Shown piece by piece: positions 8,416 to 17,764 of a stretch of DNA of 64,000 nucleotides. The stretch comes from Stomatobaculum sp. F0698 (GTDB lineage Bacteria > Bacillota > Clostridia > Lachnospirales > Lachnospiraceae), in the NCBI RefSeq assembly GCF_030644385.1, contig NZ_CP130060.1, positions 1,860,001-1,924,000 on the forward strand. Direction: 5' to 3'. The notes under the pieces are model-generated. The model was not told the DNA's origin. It ran no database searches and worked only from the letters and a program-made list of their open reading frames with translations. Each line of letters starts with the position of its first letter. Position 1 is the stretch's first letter. The translations under genes were made by a program, and so were the position numbers.

Positions 8416-10617
8416 TCAGTTTGCGCGGCGGTAACGGTAGAGCGCATTGCCCTCCTGTTCAATGATTACTTCGATGCTCCCCTCTTCCCTTAAGTAGCGG
8501 ATGATATCCGCCGCGCGCTCATGTGTCGCAAGGAAGTCATCGTCCGTGTAGAGGCAGTTGATGCCCATGCGGTCCAAAAATTCCTTAAAGGCATCCAAGC
8601 TGCGGACCAGATACACATTGCCGCCGCTGCCCTCAAGGTCCGTGTAGCTCTGCACGTCACAGGGCAGGAAGTAACACTCCGGCTCCCCGGCGAACGAGAG
8701 CACACGCATGCGCGGTGCGTTCTTCACATAGCGGTAGATGGGCTCCGCCCCGTCGAGTATCACAACATCGCGGACTATGCGCCCGTGCGGGTGAAAGAGA
8801 AAGGCTCTTCCGCCATAGCCGCTGAAGCCCCGCGCGCCCGCCCAGTTGGTGAGGCAGAGCATGAAAAAGGCAAAGACCGATGCCGGCGCAAGGGCAAGGG
8901 TGAGCGCCCGGCTCTCCTCCTTCCAGCAAAGGAAGGCGCCGATTAAGAGGAGCAGGTAAAAGAGGCCGTAGTAATTGCCGTCAATCTGATGCAGGCGCTC
9001 CAGCGAGAGGAGGAGCAGTCCTCCCTGCACCGCGATGAGACAGCCGAAGAGTGCCGCCGCACGCGCGTCGCTCTTCGGTTCCGCAGCCCGCTTCTTTCCG
9101 CGGAGCAAAAGCGCTATGAGGAGCACCGGAATCAGGGTGGTCCCCCAGGCAATGCGTATGTGCAATCCCTCTTCTCCGATCGGTGCGAAAAAGAGGAGAA
9201 AGAGGCGGCGTGCCAGTTCCGCGCCCCGCTCCGGAAGGGTCAGAGACGCGCCCGCATTCGGCAGCGTGAGCACGGCGAGCGGGTACTTCCCGCGAAAACC
9301 GAGCGCCTCGAAGACGCCGGTAAACACCGAGACCAACGGGTAACCCGTTAGGTGCAGGGTTCGTGCGGTCACCGCAATGAAAGCAAGCAGGGTGAAAAGC
9401 GGCGGGAGAATAAGTCCCCGCGGATTTCCGTCCCGCTTTTCTTTCTTTTCCTCTGCCATAGTCTTCTCCCGCCCGAGCCTCGGGCGGAATACCGCGGCAT
9501 AGAGGAGGGCGGCGAACACCAGGCCGCCCGAAAAGACGATGGCAGTCGGCTTCAGCATCAGGGTAAAGAGAACGGCACTCGCGCCGAAGACGAGGGCCTC
9601 CGCCCGCGCCCTGCCGCTCGACTGCTCCGCCGTCAAGAGTTCCCGCACGGCGATGAGCTGAAATAAGACGGTGATGAGATCGGTCTTTGCGGAGATCGAG
9701 AGGTTCATGACCCCGGGGATTAACGCCGCCGTAAAGACCAGACGCTTTGCGCCCTCTGCCCCTAAGAGCGCGCGCCCGAGGTCAAAGAGAAGCCAGAGCA
9801 GGCCGATTCCGAGGCAGAAGGAAAACGCGAGCACAGGCCCGAAGCTATGTTCCGTATAGAGCGCCAGCGCCAGAATCTCAAGTCCCTTCGGATAGAAATA
9901 CACCTGGTTCACCGAACCGAGCGATTCAAAAATGCCGCGGCCGTTGTCGAGAACAAAGGGCGAGCGGAGCGCATAGCGGAGCGAGTCGTAGTCGATTGCG
10001 ATGTTCATGCGGCCCAGCTGCACGAGCACCGCCGTGACGGTCGCCGCCGCGAGCACACTCTCCGTCCGGGACTCTCGCCGTATCGTACAGTGATAGGAGA
10101 AAGCAAAGCCCTTCTCTCCGAAATAGCGGAGGAGCGGCGGCAGAAAGGCCGCAAGAGAGACAAAGGACGCAAGTATGCGCCATAACCTTGTCCCGCCGAG
10201 GTGCAGGGCCGAGAAAAACGCGACAAGAACTATCCATGCCGCCGCACCGAGCAATAAGCCGCGTCCCGCCCGCTCTGCCGTGAGGCGTTCGCGATCGCCG
10301 AGCAGCTCTCGCCCGAAGAGGGCAAGCGCCGCGAGCCAAAGCCCCGCGATGAGCACGCTGAAGAGCGCGAGGTGCCGCGCCGCAAAGAGAGCGCAAATCA
10401 GCGCGTTCGCAATGCCGCGCTGACAGCTCTTAACCCGGCGCGCGGCAACAAACAAAAGCAAAAACAAAACGCCGATTTCAAGAAACATGGCGCCGGTCTC
10501 CTCCGAAGAGAACTGTGCCGCAAAGAAACCGTCGTCCCCGAGAAAATAGAAGGCGAGAGCGCTCAGCAAAAGTGCGAGGAGAAAAAGAACCCCTGTCTTA
10601 ACTCTTGTAGTCAACAT
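8416..10617 (-). CDS. Large membrane protein, possible GT-C or polymerase
   Basis: 733 residues. A dozen or more hydrophobic helices are followed by a soluble C-terminal domain of about 120 residues. A loop near residue 215 has AIDYDSLRYALRSPF, again acidic and aromatic as in membrane glycosyltransferases. The ATG at 10617 has GGAG 7 nt before it and overlaps the preceding glycosyltransferase by 20 nt, which indicates coupled translation. No wzy-type polymerase is otherwise recognisable in the window, so this and the two following membrane proteins are the candidates; the evidence is only topology and context. Confidence 0.75.
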   Translation of the reverse strand: MLTTRVKTGVLFLLALLLSALAFYFLGDDGFFAAQFSSEETGAMFLEIGVLFLLLFVAARRVKSCQRGIANALICALFAARHLALFSVLIAGLWLAALALFGRELLGDRERLTAERAGRGLLLGAAAWIVLVAFFSALHLGGTRLWRILASFVSLAAFLPPLLRYFGEKGFAFSYHCTIRRESRTESVLAAATVTAVLVQLGRMNIAIDYDSLRYALRSPFVLDNGRGIFESLGSVNQVYFYPKGLEILALALYTEHSFGPVLAFSFCLGIGLLWLLFDLGRALLGAEGAKRLVFTAALIPGVMNLSISAKTDLITVLFQLIAVRELLTAEQSSGRARAEALVFGASAVLFTLMLKPTAIVFSGGLVFAALLYAAVFRPRLGREKTMAEEKKEKRDGNPRGLILPPLFTLLAFIAVTARTLHLTGYPLVSVFTGVFEALGFRGKYPLAVLTLPNAGASLTLPERGAELARRLFLLFFAPIGEEGLHIRIAWGTTLIPVLLIALLLRGKKRAAEPKSDARAAALFGCLIAVQGGLLLLSLERLHQIDGNYYGLFYLLLLIGAFLCWKEESRALTLALAPASVFAFFMLCLTNWAGARGFSGYGGRAFLFHPHGRIVRDVVILDGAEPIYRYVKNAPRMRVLSFAGEPECYFLPCDVQSYTDLEGSGGNVYLVRSLDAFKEFLDRMGINCLYTDDDFLATHERAADIIRYLREEGSIEVIIEQEGNALYRYRRAN

Positions 10618-11380
10618 AAGCACTCCGGTAAGCGCGAAGGATGAGCACCGCAATTTTTTCCGGCCACATGCGCCGGAACATCGCGCTCTCTTCCGCCTCT
10701 CGCACATGGTTTTCGGTCAACGCCGCAGTCGCGGCGCCGCCGTGGATACGATAGAGCAACAGCGGGCGCTCCGAGACCAGCCAGCTTCCCGGCTCCGCCG
10801 CGAAGCGATAGAGTAAATCCCAGTCCAGCACAAAGCGGAGCGAAGTCGAAAACGGCGCAACGCCGAGCAGGTCTCTCCGATACGCACAGCTCGGACAGAC
10901 AATGGGATTTCCGAGGCGCAGGCTGAGACGCTTGCCCGCCGTCGTGCTTTTGAAAAAGGGCAGGCGAAGCGGAAGGCGGAGCAGTTTCTTAACACACTCG
11001 GCCTTACTGCGCCTCTGTATCTCACCGTTCTTTAGGATGCGCGCATCCGAGGTAAAGAGCGCCAGGTTCGGATACCGCTTGACCGCACGCAGCAATTCCT
11101 CCGTGTAATGCGCACCGTAGACATCATCCTGATGCGCGAGCGTCACAAAGCAACCCTCCGCTTGACTCAGCGCAAAATTCCAGTCCGCACCTATCCCGGG
11201 CTTTCCCTCCCGCACGCAGTAGCGGAAGCCGTACTTCTTTGCAAGATCCTTCAAAAAGGCGCTCGGCGTCGCCGTGCAGAGCAGGCGCTCGGAGGGGACG
11301 CTCTGTCGAAGCAAGGAGCGGAGGCAGGCTTCCAAATAAGGAGAGTCTCCGTAGGCGCAAACCGCAAAGCTATGCGTCAT
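10598..11380 (-). CDS. Family 2 glycosyltransferase
   Basis: 260 residues, a soluble GT-A fold. The N-terminus shows a nucleotide-binding strand (SFAVCAYGDSPYLEACLRSL), a WN(F/W)AL segment near residue 67 and HQDD near residue 83 as the metal-binding DxD equivalent. No membrane helix. It overlaps the stop of the SIS-domain gene upstream and the start of the membrane protein downstream. It should add one sugar of the operon's glycan on the cytoplasmic side; donor and acceptor cannot be read. Confidence 0.87.
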   Translation of the reverse strand: MTHSFAVCAYGDSPYLEACLRSLLRQSVPSERLLCTATPSAFLKDLAKKYGFRYCVREGKPGIGADWNFALSQAEGCFVTLAHQDDVYGAHYTEELLRAVKRYPNLALFTSDARILKNGEIQRRSKAECVKKLLRLPLRLPFFKSTTAGKRLSLRLGNPIVCPSCAYRRDLLGVAPFSTSLRFVLDWDLLYRFAAEPGSWLVSERPLLLYRIHGGAATAALTENHVREAEESAMFRRMWPEKIAVLILRAYRSAYVDYKS

Positions 11381-12030
11381 TTCGAAACTTCCTCCCCGAA
11401 AAAGCGATCCTCAAGCGCGAGGCAGAGCGCGTGGTAAATCGGCAGGTGCAGTTCCTGAATCTGATACGTCTCCTGTCGCGGCACAATCAGGGCTACGTCT
11501 GCAAGCTTTGCGAGCGCACCGCCGGTCTTTCCCGTGAGCGCAATGACCTTAAGGCCGAGCGCCCGCGCGGTCTCCGCCGCGTTCAAGAGATTCTCGGAAT
11601 TGCCTGAGGTACTGATGGCAAGCAGCACATCGCCCTCCCTTCCGTAGCCGTAAACTTGCTGCGCCATGGCAAACTTCCAGTCCGTGTCGTTGCCGAAGGC
11701 ACTGGTCAGGGCATCGTGTCCTGTGATTGCAATGGCGGGAAGGGCACCTTCCAACATCTCCGCGAGACGCTCTCCGCGCGCCCCTCCCCGCTCCGTCAGT
11801 TTCTTCCGAAACGCCTCCGGCACCCTACGCCGAAAGGCAAAACTCTTCATGAGCTCCCCGACCATGTGCTCGCTGTCCGCGGCGCTGCCGCCGTTGCCGC
11901 CGACCAGGAGCTTATTGCCCGCCGCAAACGAAGCGCGAAGCAGGGCCTCTGCGCGGTATAGTTCTTCTCTCAGAACTTCCAACTCCGGGTAACGCGTGAG
12001 CAAGAGCTCTAAATTTTTTTCTCTCTCCAT
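11377..12030 (-). CDS. gmhA: SIS-domain sugar isomerase, GmhA-like
   Basis: 217 residues with the SIS fold of sedoheptulose-7-phosphate isomerase: GNGGSAADSEHMVGEL near residue 45 (phosphate-binding and catalytic part), AISTSGNSENLL near residue 130, and Q-E-L-H-L-P-I-Y-H-ALC near the C-terminus, the zinc/catalytic Gln and His segment. GmhA makes D-glycero-heptose-7-phosphate for heptose-containing surface glycans. ATG at 12030 is favoured over the longer frame by GGGGAG just upstream. No hldE, hddA or other heptose gene is in the window, so another phosphosugar substrate remains possible. Confidence 0.8.
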   Translation of the reverse strand: MEREKNLELLLTRYPELEVLREELYRAEALLRASFAAGNKLLVGGNGGSAADSEHMVGELMKSFAFRRRVPEAFRKKLTERGGARGERLAEMLEGALPAIAITGHDALTSAFGNDTDWKFAMAQQVYGYGREGDVLLAISTSGNSENLLNAAETARALGLKVIALTGKTGGALAKLADVALIVPRQETYQIQELHLPIYHALCLALEDRFFGEEVSK

Positions 12031-12055
12031 CAACTCTCCCCTCTCTCCGGCGACT

Positions 12056-13306
12056 TTAGAATTGCAGCGCCCGAATGCGCGCCATGGCTTCGACCGTATC
12101 CTCGTAGGTTCCGAAGGCTGAAAAACGGAAATAATGCTCGCCGTGCGGTCCGAAACCGGAGCCCGGCGTTCCGACCACAGCGGCTTTCTCCAACAGTGTA
12201 TCAAAAAACTCCCAGCTCGTCATATCGCCGGGCGTTTTCACCCAGACATAGGGCGCGTTCACGCCGCCGTAAACCGAAAAACCGGCCTTTTTCAAGTTCT
12301 CGTACATGTAGTGCGCATTCCGCATATAGTACGCGACCTGCTCTGCGGTCTCCCGCTGTCCCGCTTCCGAATAGACCGCTTCGCCCGCGCGCTGCACAAT
12401 GTAGGGCGCGCCGTTAAACTTGGTCCCGTGGCGTCTGCTCCAGAGCGCGTGAAGCTCGACTTCTTCGGTCGTGCCGTCCGCGCGCTTCACCTTTTTCCTA
12501 AGATCGTGCGGCACCACCGTCGCGCCGAGACGCAGCCCCGTAAATCCCGCCTTCTTCGAAAAGGAGCGGAGCTCGATCGCACAAGTTCTCGCGCCCTCGC
12601 ACTCGTAAATCGTGTGCGGGACATCGGGCTCGGTGATATAGGCCTCATAGGCCGCGTCAAAGAGAATCACACTGCCGTTTTCGTTGGCGTAATCCACCCA
12701 GCGCTGCAGCGCTTCTTTCCGCATGACCGCGCCGGTCGGGTTATTCGGCGAGCAGAGGTAAATGAGGTCCGGTGCCTTCCCCGCCGGGAACTCCGGGGTA
12801 AACTCATTTTCCGCGGTACAGGGCAGGTAGGTGATGCCCGCATAGACGCCCTTCGCCGCGTCGTAGTCGCCGCTTCGACCCGCCATCACATTCGTGTCGA
12901 GATACACGGGATAGACCGGGTCACAGACCGCGACCGTGGAATCGAGGCTGAAAATCTCCTGAATATTTCCGGAGTCGCTCTTTGCGCCGTCCGAAATAAA
13001 AATTTCATCCGAACGAATCTCCGCACCTCGCGCCTTATAGTCGCACTCGACCATCTTATCCCGGAGAAAGGCATACCCGTTTTCCGGCCCGTAGCCGCGA
13101 AAGCTCTCCGCTTCTCCCATCTCATCGACCGCTTTGTGCAGCGCCTGAATGACGGCCGGGCAGAGCGGCTTCGTCACATCGCCGATGCCCATACGGATGA
13201 CGCGCTCGCCCTTATGTGCGTCGGTAAAGGCGGCGACCTTCTTCGCAATCGTAGAAAACAGATAGGAACCAGGAAGCTTCAGATAATTTTCGTTGATTCG
13301 ATACAT
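12056..13306 (-). CDS. dapL: LL-diaminopimelate aminotransferase
   Basis: 416 residues, close to the usual DapL length. It is a PLP fold-type I aminotransferase; the PLP lysine is in [14 protein letters not shown], the substrate loop in [12 protein letters not shown], and [11 protein letters not shown] and [10 protein letters not shown] are typical of DapL. It converts tetrahydrodipicolinate to LL-diaminopimelate in one step for lysine and peptidoglycan. AAGGAG is 6 nt before the ATG. It leads the glycan operon, with gmhA starting 26 nt after its stop, an unusual pairing of peptidoglycan precursor and surface glycan genes. Confidence 0.95.
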   Translation of the reverse strand: MYRINENYLKLPGSYLFSTIAKKVAAFTDAHKGERVIRMGIGDVTKPLCPAVIQALHKAVDEMGEAESFRGYGPENGYAFLRDKMVECDYKARGAEIRSDEIFISDGAKSDSGNIQEIFSLDSTVAVCDPVYPVYLDTNVMAGRSGDYDAAKGVYAGITYLPCTAENEFTPEFPAGKAPDLIYLCSPNNPTGAVMRKEALQRWVDYANENGSVILFDAAYEAYITEPDVPHTIYECEGARTCAIELRSFSKKAGFTGLRLGATVVPHDLRKKVKRADGTTEEVELHALWSRRHGTKFNGAPYIVQRAGEAVYSEAGQRETAEQVAYYMRNAHYMYENLKKAGFSVYGGVNAPYVWVKTPGDMTSWEFFDTLLEKAAVVGTPGSGFGPHGEHYFRFSAFGTYEDTVEAMARIRALQF

Positions 13307-13340
13307 AAGAACTCCTTTGATGCCGTGGCAGCGAGAAACA

Positions 13341-13372
13341 AGAAAAGCCGCAGGGCTTCTGCCTGCGGCTTA
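13341..13372 (-). terminator. Terminator of tRNA-Ala
   Basis: Minus-strand stem AAGCCGCAGG with CCTGCGGCTT followed by TTCTTGTTTC, 9 nt after the tRNA 3' end and just ahead of dapL. Confidence 0.85.
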
Positions 13373-13380
13373 CTTTCAAA

Positions 13381-13453
13381 TGGAGATGGAGGGATTCGAA
13401 CCCTTGACCCCCACGTTGCGAACGTGGTGCTCTCCCAGCTGAGCTACACCCCC
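13381..13453 (-). tRNA. tRNA-Ala (anticodon CGC)
   Basis: 73 nt including discriminator A. The anticodon loop TTCGCAA within the CCACG/CGTGG stem gives CGC, reading GCG alanine codons, which matter in a GC-rich genome. The acceptor stem contains the G3-U70 wobble pair that identifies alanine tRNA. CCA is not encoded. The gene stands alone with its own promoter and terminator. Confidence 0.93.
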
Positions 13454-13489
13454 ACGGGATTTGAGCGGTACTACCGTACCAACAGGTGT

Positions 13490-13518
13490 ATCTTACACCC
13501 AATCCCAAAGCTTGTAAA
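13490..13518 (-). promoter_or_regulatory. Promoter of tRNA-Ala
   Basis: Minus-strand TTTACA (13513-13518), exactly 17 nt, TAAGAT (13490-13495). The leader to the tRNA is about 30 nt. Confidence 0.7.
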
Positions 13519-13542
13519 GCTTTCTTTCATTTCCTTACAAGT

Positions 13543-14784
13543 TTATTTCGTCTTTTTCCCGATGATCTCGGTGACCAGCGTCTTCAACACTTCGATCATG
13601 CGATAGAAGTCCGTGACATTCAAATACTCGTAAATGCCGTGATAATTCTCGCCGCCGGTCGAAAGGTTCGGGCAGGGAAGTCCCATGAAGGAGAGCTTTG
13701 CGCCGTCCGTGCCGCCGCGAATCGCGACCGTGCTCGGCGTAATGTCGTGCTTCCGGAACGCAGCCCGCGCGGTCTCGATTAAATACGGATAGGGCTCCAC
13801 CTTCTCCTTCATATTGTAGTAGCTGTCCTTCACTTCCGCCGTGAGCTTTGCCTCGGTGTTCGCATACTTTTCGTTCAGCTGCTCCGCGACTGCGAGGAAG
13901 GTCTTCTTCATGCCCTCAAACTTCTCGCGGTCGTGCTCGCGGATGATATAGCGGAGCTCCGCGGAGCTCTCATCGCCCTTCATCTGGCAGAGATGGAAGA
14001 AGCCCTCAAAGCCCTCGGTATTCGCCGGAGTGCAGGGGGGCAGGAGCGACTGGAACTCCATGCCGACCATGACGGCGCTGACCATCTTGTTCTTCGCGGA
14101 ACCCGGGTGTACGTTCACGCCCTTGATGTGCAGGTAACCGGAAGCCGCGTTGAAGTTCTCGTACTCGATGCCGCCGATTTCGCCGCCGTCCACCGTATAC
14201 GCAACTTCCGCGCCGAAGTTCTCGACATCAAAGAACATTGCGCCCTCGCCGATCTCCTCATCCGGCGTAAAGCCGATCAGAAGCTTGCCGTGACGGTGTT
14301 CCGGATTTGCCTGCAGATACTCGACGAGCGCCATAATCTCCGCAATGCCGGCCTTATCGTCCGCGCCGAGCAGGGTGCTGCCGTCCGTGACCAGAAGATC
14401 GTCCCCCTTCGCAAGGGTAAGCTGCGGGAAGGTCTTCGGCGCAAGCACTTCGCCGTGCCCGAGCTCAATCACGCCGCCGTCATAGTTCTTGACGAGGCGT
14501 GGCTTCACATCCGTATCGCTCGCCGCGGGCGAGGTGTCCATGTGGGCAATGAGACCGAGTGCCGGAGTCACCGCATTTTCCGCCTCCGTGAGATTCGAGG
14601 GGATGCGCGCGTAGACATAGCATTTGTCCGTGAGACGCACGTCCTTTGCGCCGAGCTCCTTTAAGTCCGCCTCGAGCTTACGCGCAAGGTCGAACTGCTT
14701 CTCGGTCGAGGGATGGGTTCCCGTTTCCTCCGAGGATTGGGTGTCTATTTTGATATAAGAAATGAGTCTTTCCAGTGCATCCAT
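13543..14784 (-). CDS. pepT: Peptidase T (tripeptidase)
   Basis: 413 residues, normal for the M20 tripeptidase PepT, which removes the N-terminal residue of tripeptides in the cytoplasm with two zinc ions. Visible metal and catalytic motifs: HMDTSPA, GADDKAGIAEI, TPDEEIGEG and VDGGEIG; the last His ligand is in the LSTGGENYHG segment near the C-terminus. AAGGAGA lies 9 nt before the ATG. Not part of the ABC operon; it has its own candidate promoter. No clear terminator follows before the tRNA-Ala promoter. Confidence 0.95.
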   Translation of the reverse strand: MDALERLISYIKIDTQSSEETGTHPSTEKQFDLARKLEADLKELGAKDVRLTDKCYVYARIPSNLTEAENAVTPALGLIAHMDTSPAASDTDVKPRLVKNYDGGVIELGHGEVLAPKTFPQLTLAKGDDLLVTDGSTLLGADDKAGIAEIMALVEYLQANPEHRHGKLLIGFTPDEEIGEGAMFFDVENFGAEVAYTVDGGEIGGIEYENFNAASGYLHIKGVNVHPGSAKNKMVSAVMVGMEFQSLLPPCTPANTEGFEGFFHLCQMKGDESSAELRYIIREHDREKFEGMKKTFLAVAEQLNEKYANTEAKLTAEVKDSYYNMKEKVEPYPYLIETARAAFRKHDITPSTVAIRGGTDGAKLSFMGLPCPNLSTGGENYHGIYEYLNVTDFYRMIEVLKTLVTEIIGKKTK

Positions 14785-14826
14785 ACCGTTGTCTCCTTCT
14801 TTTCAAACGAAGTCTGTTACAATCCC

Positions 14827-14855
14827 ATCCTACACGATGGGTTGCAATAACTCAA
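14827..14855 (-). promoter_or_regulatory. Candidate pepT promoter with an inverted repeat
   Basis: TTGAGT (14850-14855), 17 nt, TAGGAT (14827-14832) on the minus strand. The repeat CCCATC/GATGGG (14824-14841) overlaps the -10, which could make it an operator. Confidence 0.4.
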
Positions 14856-14874
14856 CACCCCTCGCGCACTCCCC

Positions 14875-15924
14875 TCAGACCGCAAACTTTAAATAGTAAT
14901 AGACCGGGTTTGCGAGCTCAAGTGCGCGGATGCCGAAGTCCAGAAACACAGGCGCGCCGAGCAGGCTGAGGAGTAAGAGCGGCAAGAGTAGGGCAATGAG
15001 CAAGCTTCGTTTGCCCCGCGTCAAAATACCGGTTGAAATCACGAGGAAAAGGCAGAGCAGATTCAGGAGGAAAAGCGCTGCGATTTCCCGCGCCGGATGT
15101 CCGAAGAGGCCGCCCGCAAGAAGCAGAGCCGAAAAGGCGAGGGAGGCAAGCCCCTGTACCGCGAGCAGGTAGCGGAGCGCATAGCGCCGCTGCGCCGCAC
15201 GCGGTACAAAATCAAACATGCCCTGTCTCAGGTCTTCCAGATAATAGAGCAGCGCGACAAAACTCATGAGCAAAAGCCAGAGCGCTCCCATGCCGCGAAG
15301 CGGGGCGCGGAGATAACTCACCGCCGCAGCCTCTCTGCCGCCCTCGTTTACATAGGAGATCAAATCGCCGTCGATTTGAATCTCCGCATAGCGCGCCGCA
15401 ATTTCCTTCGTAAACGCGGGATCGTCCGGATCGCGCGCAAAGTTCTCCGCGAGAAAACGGCGGTAAATCTCATAGGAAATCGTCGGAAAAAACGCACGGT
15501 ATAAGTTCTCGCGGGACAGTTTGACGACGGAACTATCCTCCCGCTCCAATACGGTGACCAACCATAGATTCTTTCCGGCTGTCATGCGCTCCACCCGCGC
15601 TTCGAGGTCCGCAGGCAGTATCCAGGCCGCATCCAGTTTCCCCGCGCGGAGCAAATCCCGCGCGGCGCTCTCGCTCTTTACGCTGCGGTAATGCAGCACG
15701 GACTCGCTTTGCAACAGGTTCTCGGCGATTGCAGCCGCGAGAGGGGAGCTTTTCCCCTCCTTCTCTTCCGCCACAATGCCGATTTCAAGAATGCCGCTCT
15801 TTTCCCGGCTTCCCGCGCGAATCAAAAGACCCATGAGCGGCAGGAGCAGAAGGAGCACCAGAAAGCTCTTCCGCCGAAAGAAACGCTTGCAGAGCAGATA
15901 TTCCCAGCGAAGAAACTGCCTCAT
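14875..15924 (-). CDS. ABC-2 type permease, second of a pair
   Basis: 349 residues. One N-terminal membrane helix, a periplasm-facing soluble domain of about 150 residues, then five or six helices, the YhgE/ABC-2 exporter build. The ATG overlaps the stop of the preceding permease as ATGA. It would form a heterodimer with that permease and the ATPase two genes upstream. Substrate unknown; the operon begins with a large lipoprotein, so export of a peptide or surface molecule is possible. Confidence 0.85.
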   Translation of the reverse strand: MRQFLRWEYLLCKRFFRRKSFLVLLLLLPLMGLLIRAGSREKSGILEIGIVAEEKEGKSSPLAAAIAENLLQSESVLHYRSVKSESAARDLLRAGKLDAAWILPADLEARVERMTAGKNLWLVTVLEREDSSVVKLSRENLYRAFFPTISYEIYRRFLAENFARDPDDPAFTKEIAARYAEIQIDGDLISYVNEGGREAAAVSYLRAPLRGMGALWLLLMSFVALLYYLEDLRQGMFDFVPRAAQRRYALRYLLAVQGLASLAFSALLLAGGLFGHPAREIAALFLLNLLCLFLVISTGILTRGKRSLLIALLLPLLLLSLLGAPVFLDFGIRALELANPVYYYLKFAV

Positions 15925-17093
15925 CTCTCCCTCCTTCCCGCCCGCAAAACACCCGCGAGCATGAGAAAAGCAAGCGCCCAGAGGAGCAACACGGCGCCGG
16001 GACGAAAAAGTGTGCCGAACGCCTCACCCGCAAGGAGCCGCTCCAGATAGCGAAAGCACTGCCCGCTCGGCAGCGCGCGGCTTAGCGCCTGCATGCGCGC
16101 AGGGAAGAAGGCCAGCGGATAAAAGCAGCCGGAGAGAAACGCGAGGAAGATTCCGGCAAAGAGTTGCAGAAACGCGCCGGCAAGCAGCCCCTCTGCGAGC
16201 TCGTAAAGCAGAAACTGGAGTGCGGTCGCAAAGAACAGCGCAGGCAGGAGCCCCGCAAACATTTCCCGAAGCAGCGGAAGGAGCGGAAGAAAGGCGAGGG
16301 TCTGCAAGCCGAAATAGGCAAAATATTCCGAAAGAAGCTGCGCACCGCAACTCACCCCCTCGGCCGTAAGCAAGCGCCCCAGTACCGGTGCGCGACCGGC
16401 CGCAAAGGGCAGGGCGCTTACCCCCGAGGCAAAGAGCAAAAAGCAGAGTAAGGCTGCCCGGTAGTACTGCGCGAGATCCGAACCCGCAAGCGCTACCACC
16501 GTCTCCGCATTGTAGTTTCGGTTTCGATTTAAAACCGTGCCGAGATAGCGGAGATTGATCTCCGTCAAGAGCTTCGCATGGCGATCCCGCGCGCCGTGGG
16601 CATCAAAATAGCCCTCCGCCGCATAGATGCCCCGCTCGGTTTCCTTTAAAATCACCTCTGCCGCGCTGCCCGCCTCGCGAATCAAGGCGCTGTTTAACCC
16701 CGCCTCGAGCCCGCCTCCCACATAGTGTATGGTCTTATTCTCGCCCTCCGAGAGCGCGGAGAGAAAGTCATCCGGCACTTCGAGATAGGCCTGAATCTCG
16801 CCTCGCTTTAATTTCTCGGCAGCCGCCTCTTTGTCCAGCTGTTCATAGGAGATTGCAAGGCGGGAGCTGTCCATGTTATTTAGGATGCCGAGCCCCGTCC
16901 CGAGATAGGTCTGTCCCTGCCCTCCCACAATGCCGAGTTTCAGCTTGGCGGTCCCCTCCTCCGAGGGCGCAAATAGCCGTGTCAGGTAAAGCAAAAGCAG
17001 GGCCGCCGCCGCGAGCAGGAGAAGATTCGCAAGGAGGGCACCCGGAAGCGAGCGGAGTGCGCGCTTCCACTGCGCGCCGAAATAGCGCCTCAT
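15921..17093 (-). CDS. ABC-2 type permease, first of a pair
   Basis: 390 residues with the same layout as its partner: a single N-terminal helix, a large extracytoplasmic domain, and a C-terminal block of helices. Its start overlaps the ATPase stop as ATGA and its stop overlaps the next permease, so three genes are translationally coupled. ABC-2 permeases of this kind export peptides, drugs or polymers. Confidence 0.85.
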   Translation of the reverse strand: MRRYFGAQWKRALRSLPGALLANLLLLAAAALLLLYLTRLFAPSEEGTAKLKLGIVGGQGQTYLGTGLGILNNMDSSRLAISYEQLDKEAAAEKLKRGEIQAYLEVPDDFLSALSEGENKTIHYVGGGLEAGLNSALIREAGSAAEVILKETERGIYAAEGYFDAHGARDRHAKLLTEINLRYLGTVLNRNRNYNAETVVALAGSDLAQYYRAALLCFLLFASGVSALPFAAGRAPVLGRLLTAEGVSCGAQLLSEYFAYFGLQTLAFLPLLPLLREMFAGLLPALFFATALQFLLYELAEGLLAGAFLQLFAGIFLAFLSGCFYPLAFFPARMQALSRALPSGQCFRYLERLLAGEAFGTLFRPGAVLLLWALAFLMLAGVLRAGRRER

Positions 17094-17761
17094 AAGAACA
17101 AGGCCTCCGCCGCCGCCGCGCTCTCCGGCTGCGGAATCTCGCGCAGCACGCCGTCCCGGAGAAACACCAGTCGATCGCAGTGCGCAAACTCCGCAAAATC
17201 GTGGGTCACAAAGAGCGCCGTGCCGCCCGCCGCCGTAAAACGCTTTAGGTAGGCATAAAACTGCGCCTTGCCCTCCATATCGAGCGCCGCGGTCGGCTCA
17301 TCCAGCAAGAGAATTTTCGGCTCCCGCAACACGGCAATTGCGATTGAGAGTCGCTTCTTCATGCCGCCCGAGAGCTTTGCGACGGGCTTATTCAAAAACG
17401 CCGCAGCGCCGAGGGCCGTAATCACGCCCTCCGGTGCGAGCCCGCGCGCCACGGTCGCCCTGTCGTGCCAGAGCAGTAAGTTATCAAAACCGGACAACTC
17501 CTCCATCAGCGGATTCGCCTGCGGCGAAAAGCTGACCAGCGCCCTGCGGCGCTTCGCATTCGCGAAGAGTTCCTCTTCCTCGTAGCGGAAGCTGCCACTG
17601 TCCGGCCGCAGAATTCCCCCCAAAACGGAAAGAAGTGTGGTCTTCCCGCTGCCGTTTCCGCCGAGAATGCCCACACAACTTCCGTTCGCCGCCTGCAGGT
17701 TAATCTCCCGCAGGACAGCGTTCTTTCCGTATTGCTTTTTAATCTGATGTAAAACCAGCAT
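17090..17761 (-). CDS. ABC transporter ATPase
   Basis: 223 residues, a single nucleotide-binding domain. Walker A GGNGSGKTT (about residue 34), Q-loop SFSPQANP, signature LSGGMKKR, Walker B ILLLDEPTAALD and switch His in VTHD are all intact. It powers the two ABC-2 permeases downstream. It begins 3 nt after the stop of the lipoprotein gene. Confidence 0.93.
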   Translation of the reverse strand: MLVLHQIKKQYGKNAVLREINLQAANGSCVGILGGNGSGKTTLLSVLGGILRPDSGSFRYEEEELFANAKRRRALVSFSPQANPLMEELSGFDNLLLWHDRATVARGLAPEGVITALGAAAFLNKPVAKLSGGMKKRLSIAIAVLREPKILLLDEPTAALDMEGKAQFYAYLKRFTAAGGTALFVTHDFAEFAHCDRLVFLRDGVLREIPQPESAAAAEALFL

Positions 17762-17764
17762 TGA

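Noticed and set aside
12134..13606. Plus-strand open frame of 490 codons opposite dapL
   Set aside because: It is the mirror of the real dapL gene in GC-rich DNA; no ribosome site, Arg/His-rich composition and no family. The same holds for 32749-34134 opposite leuA and 36742-37845 opposite rfbB.
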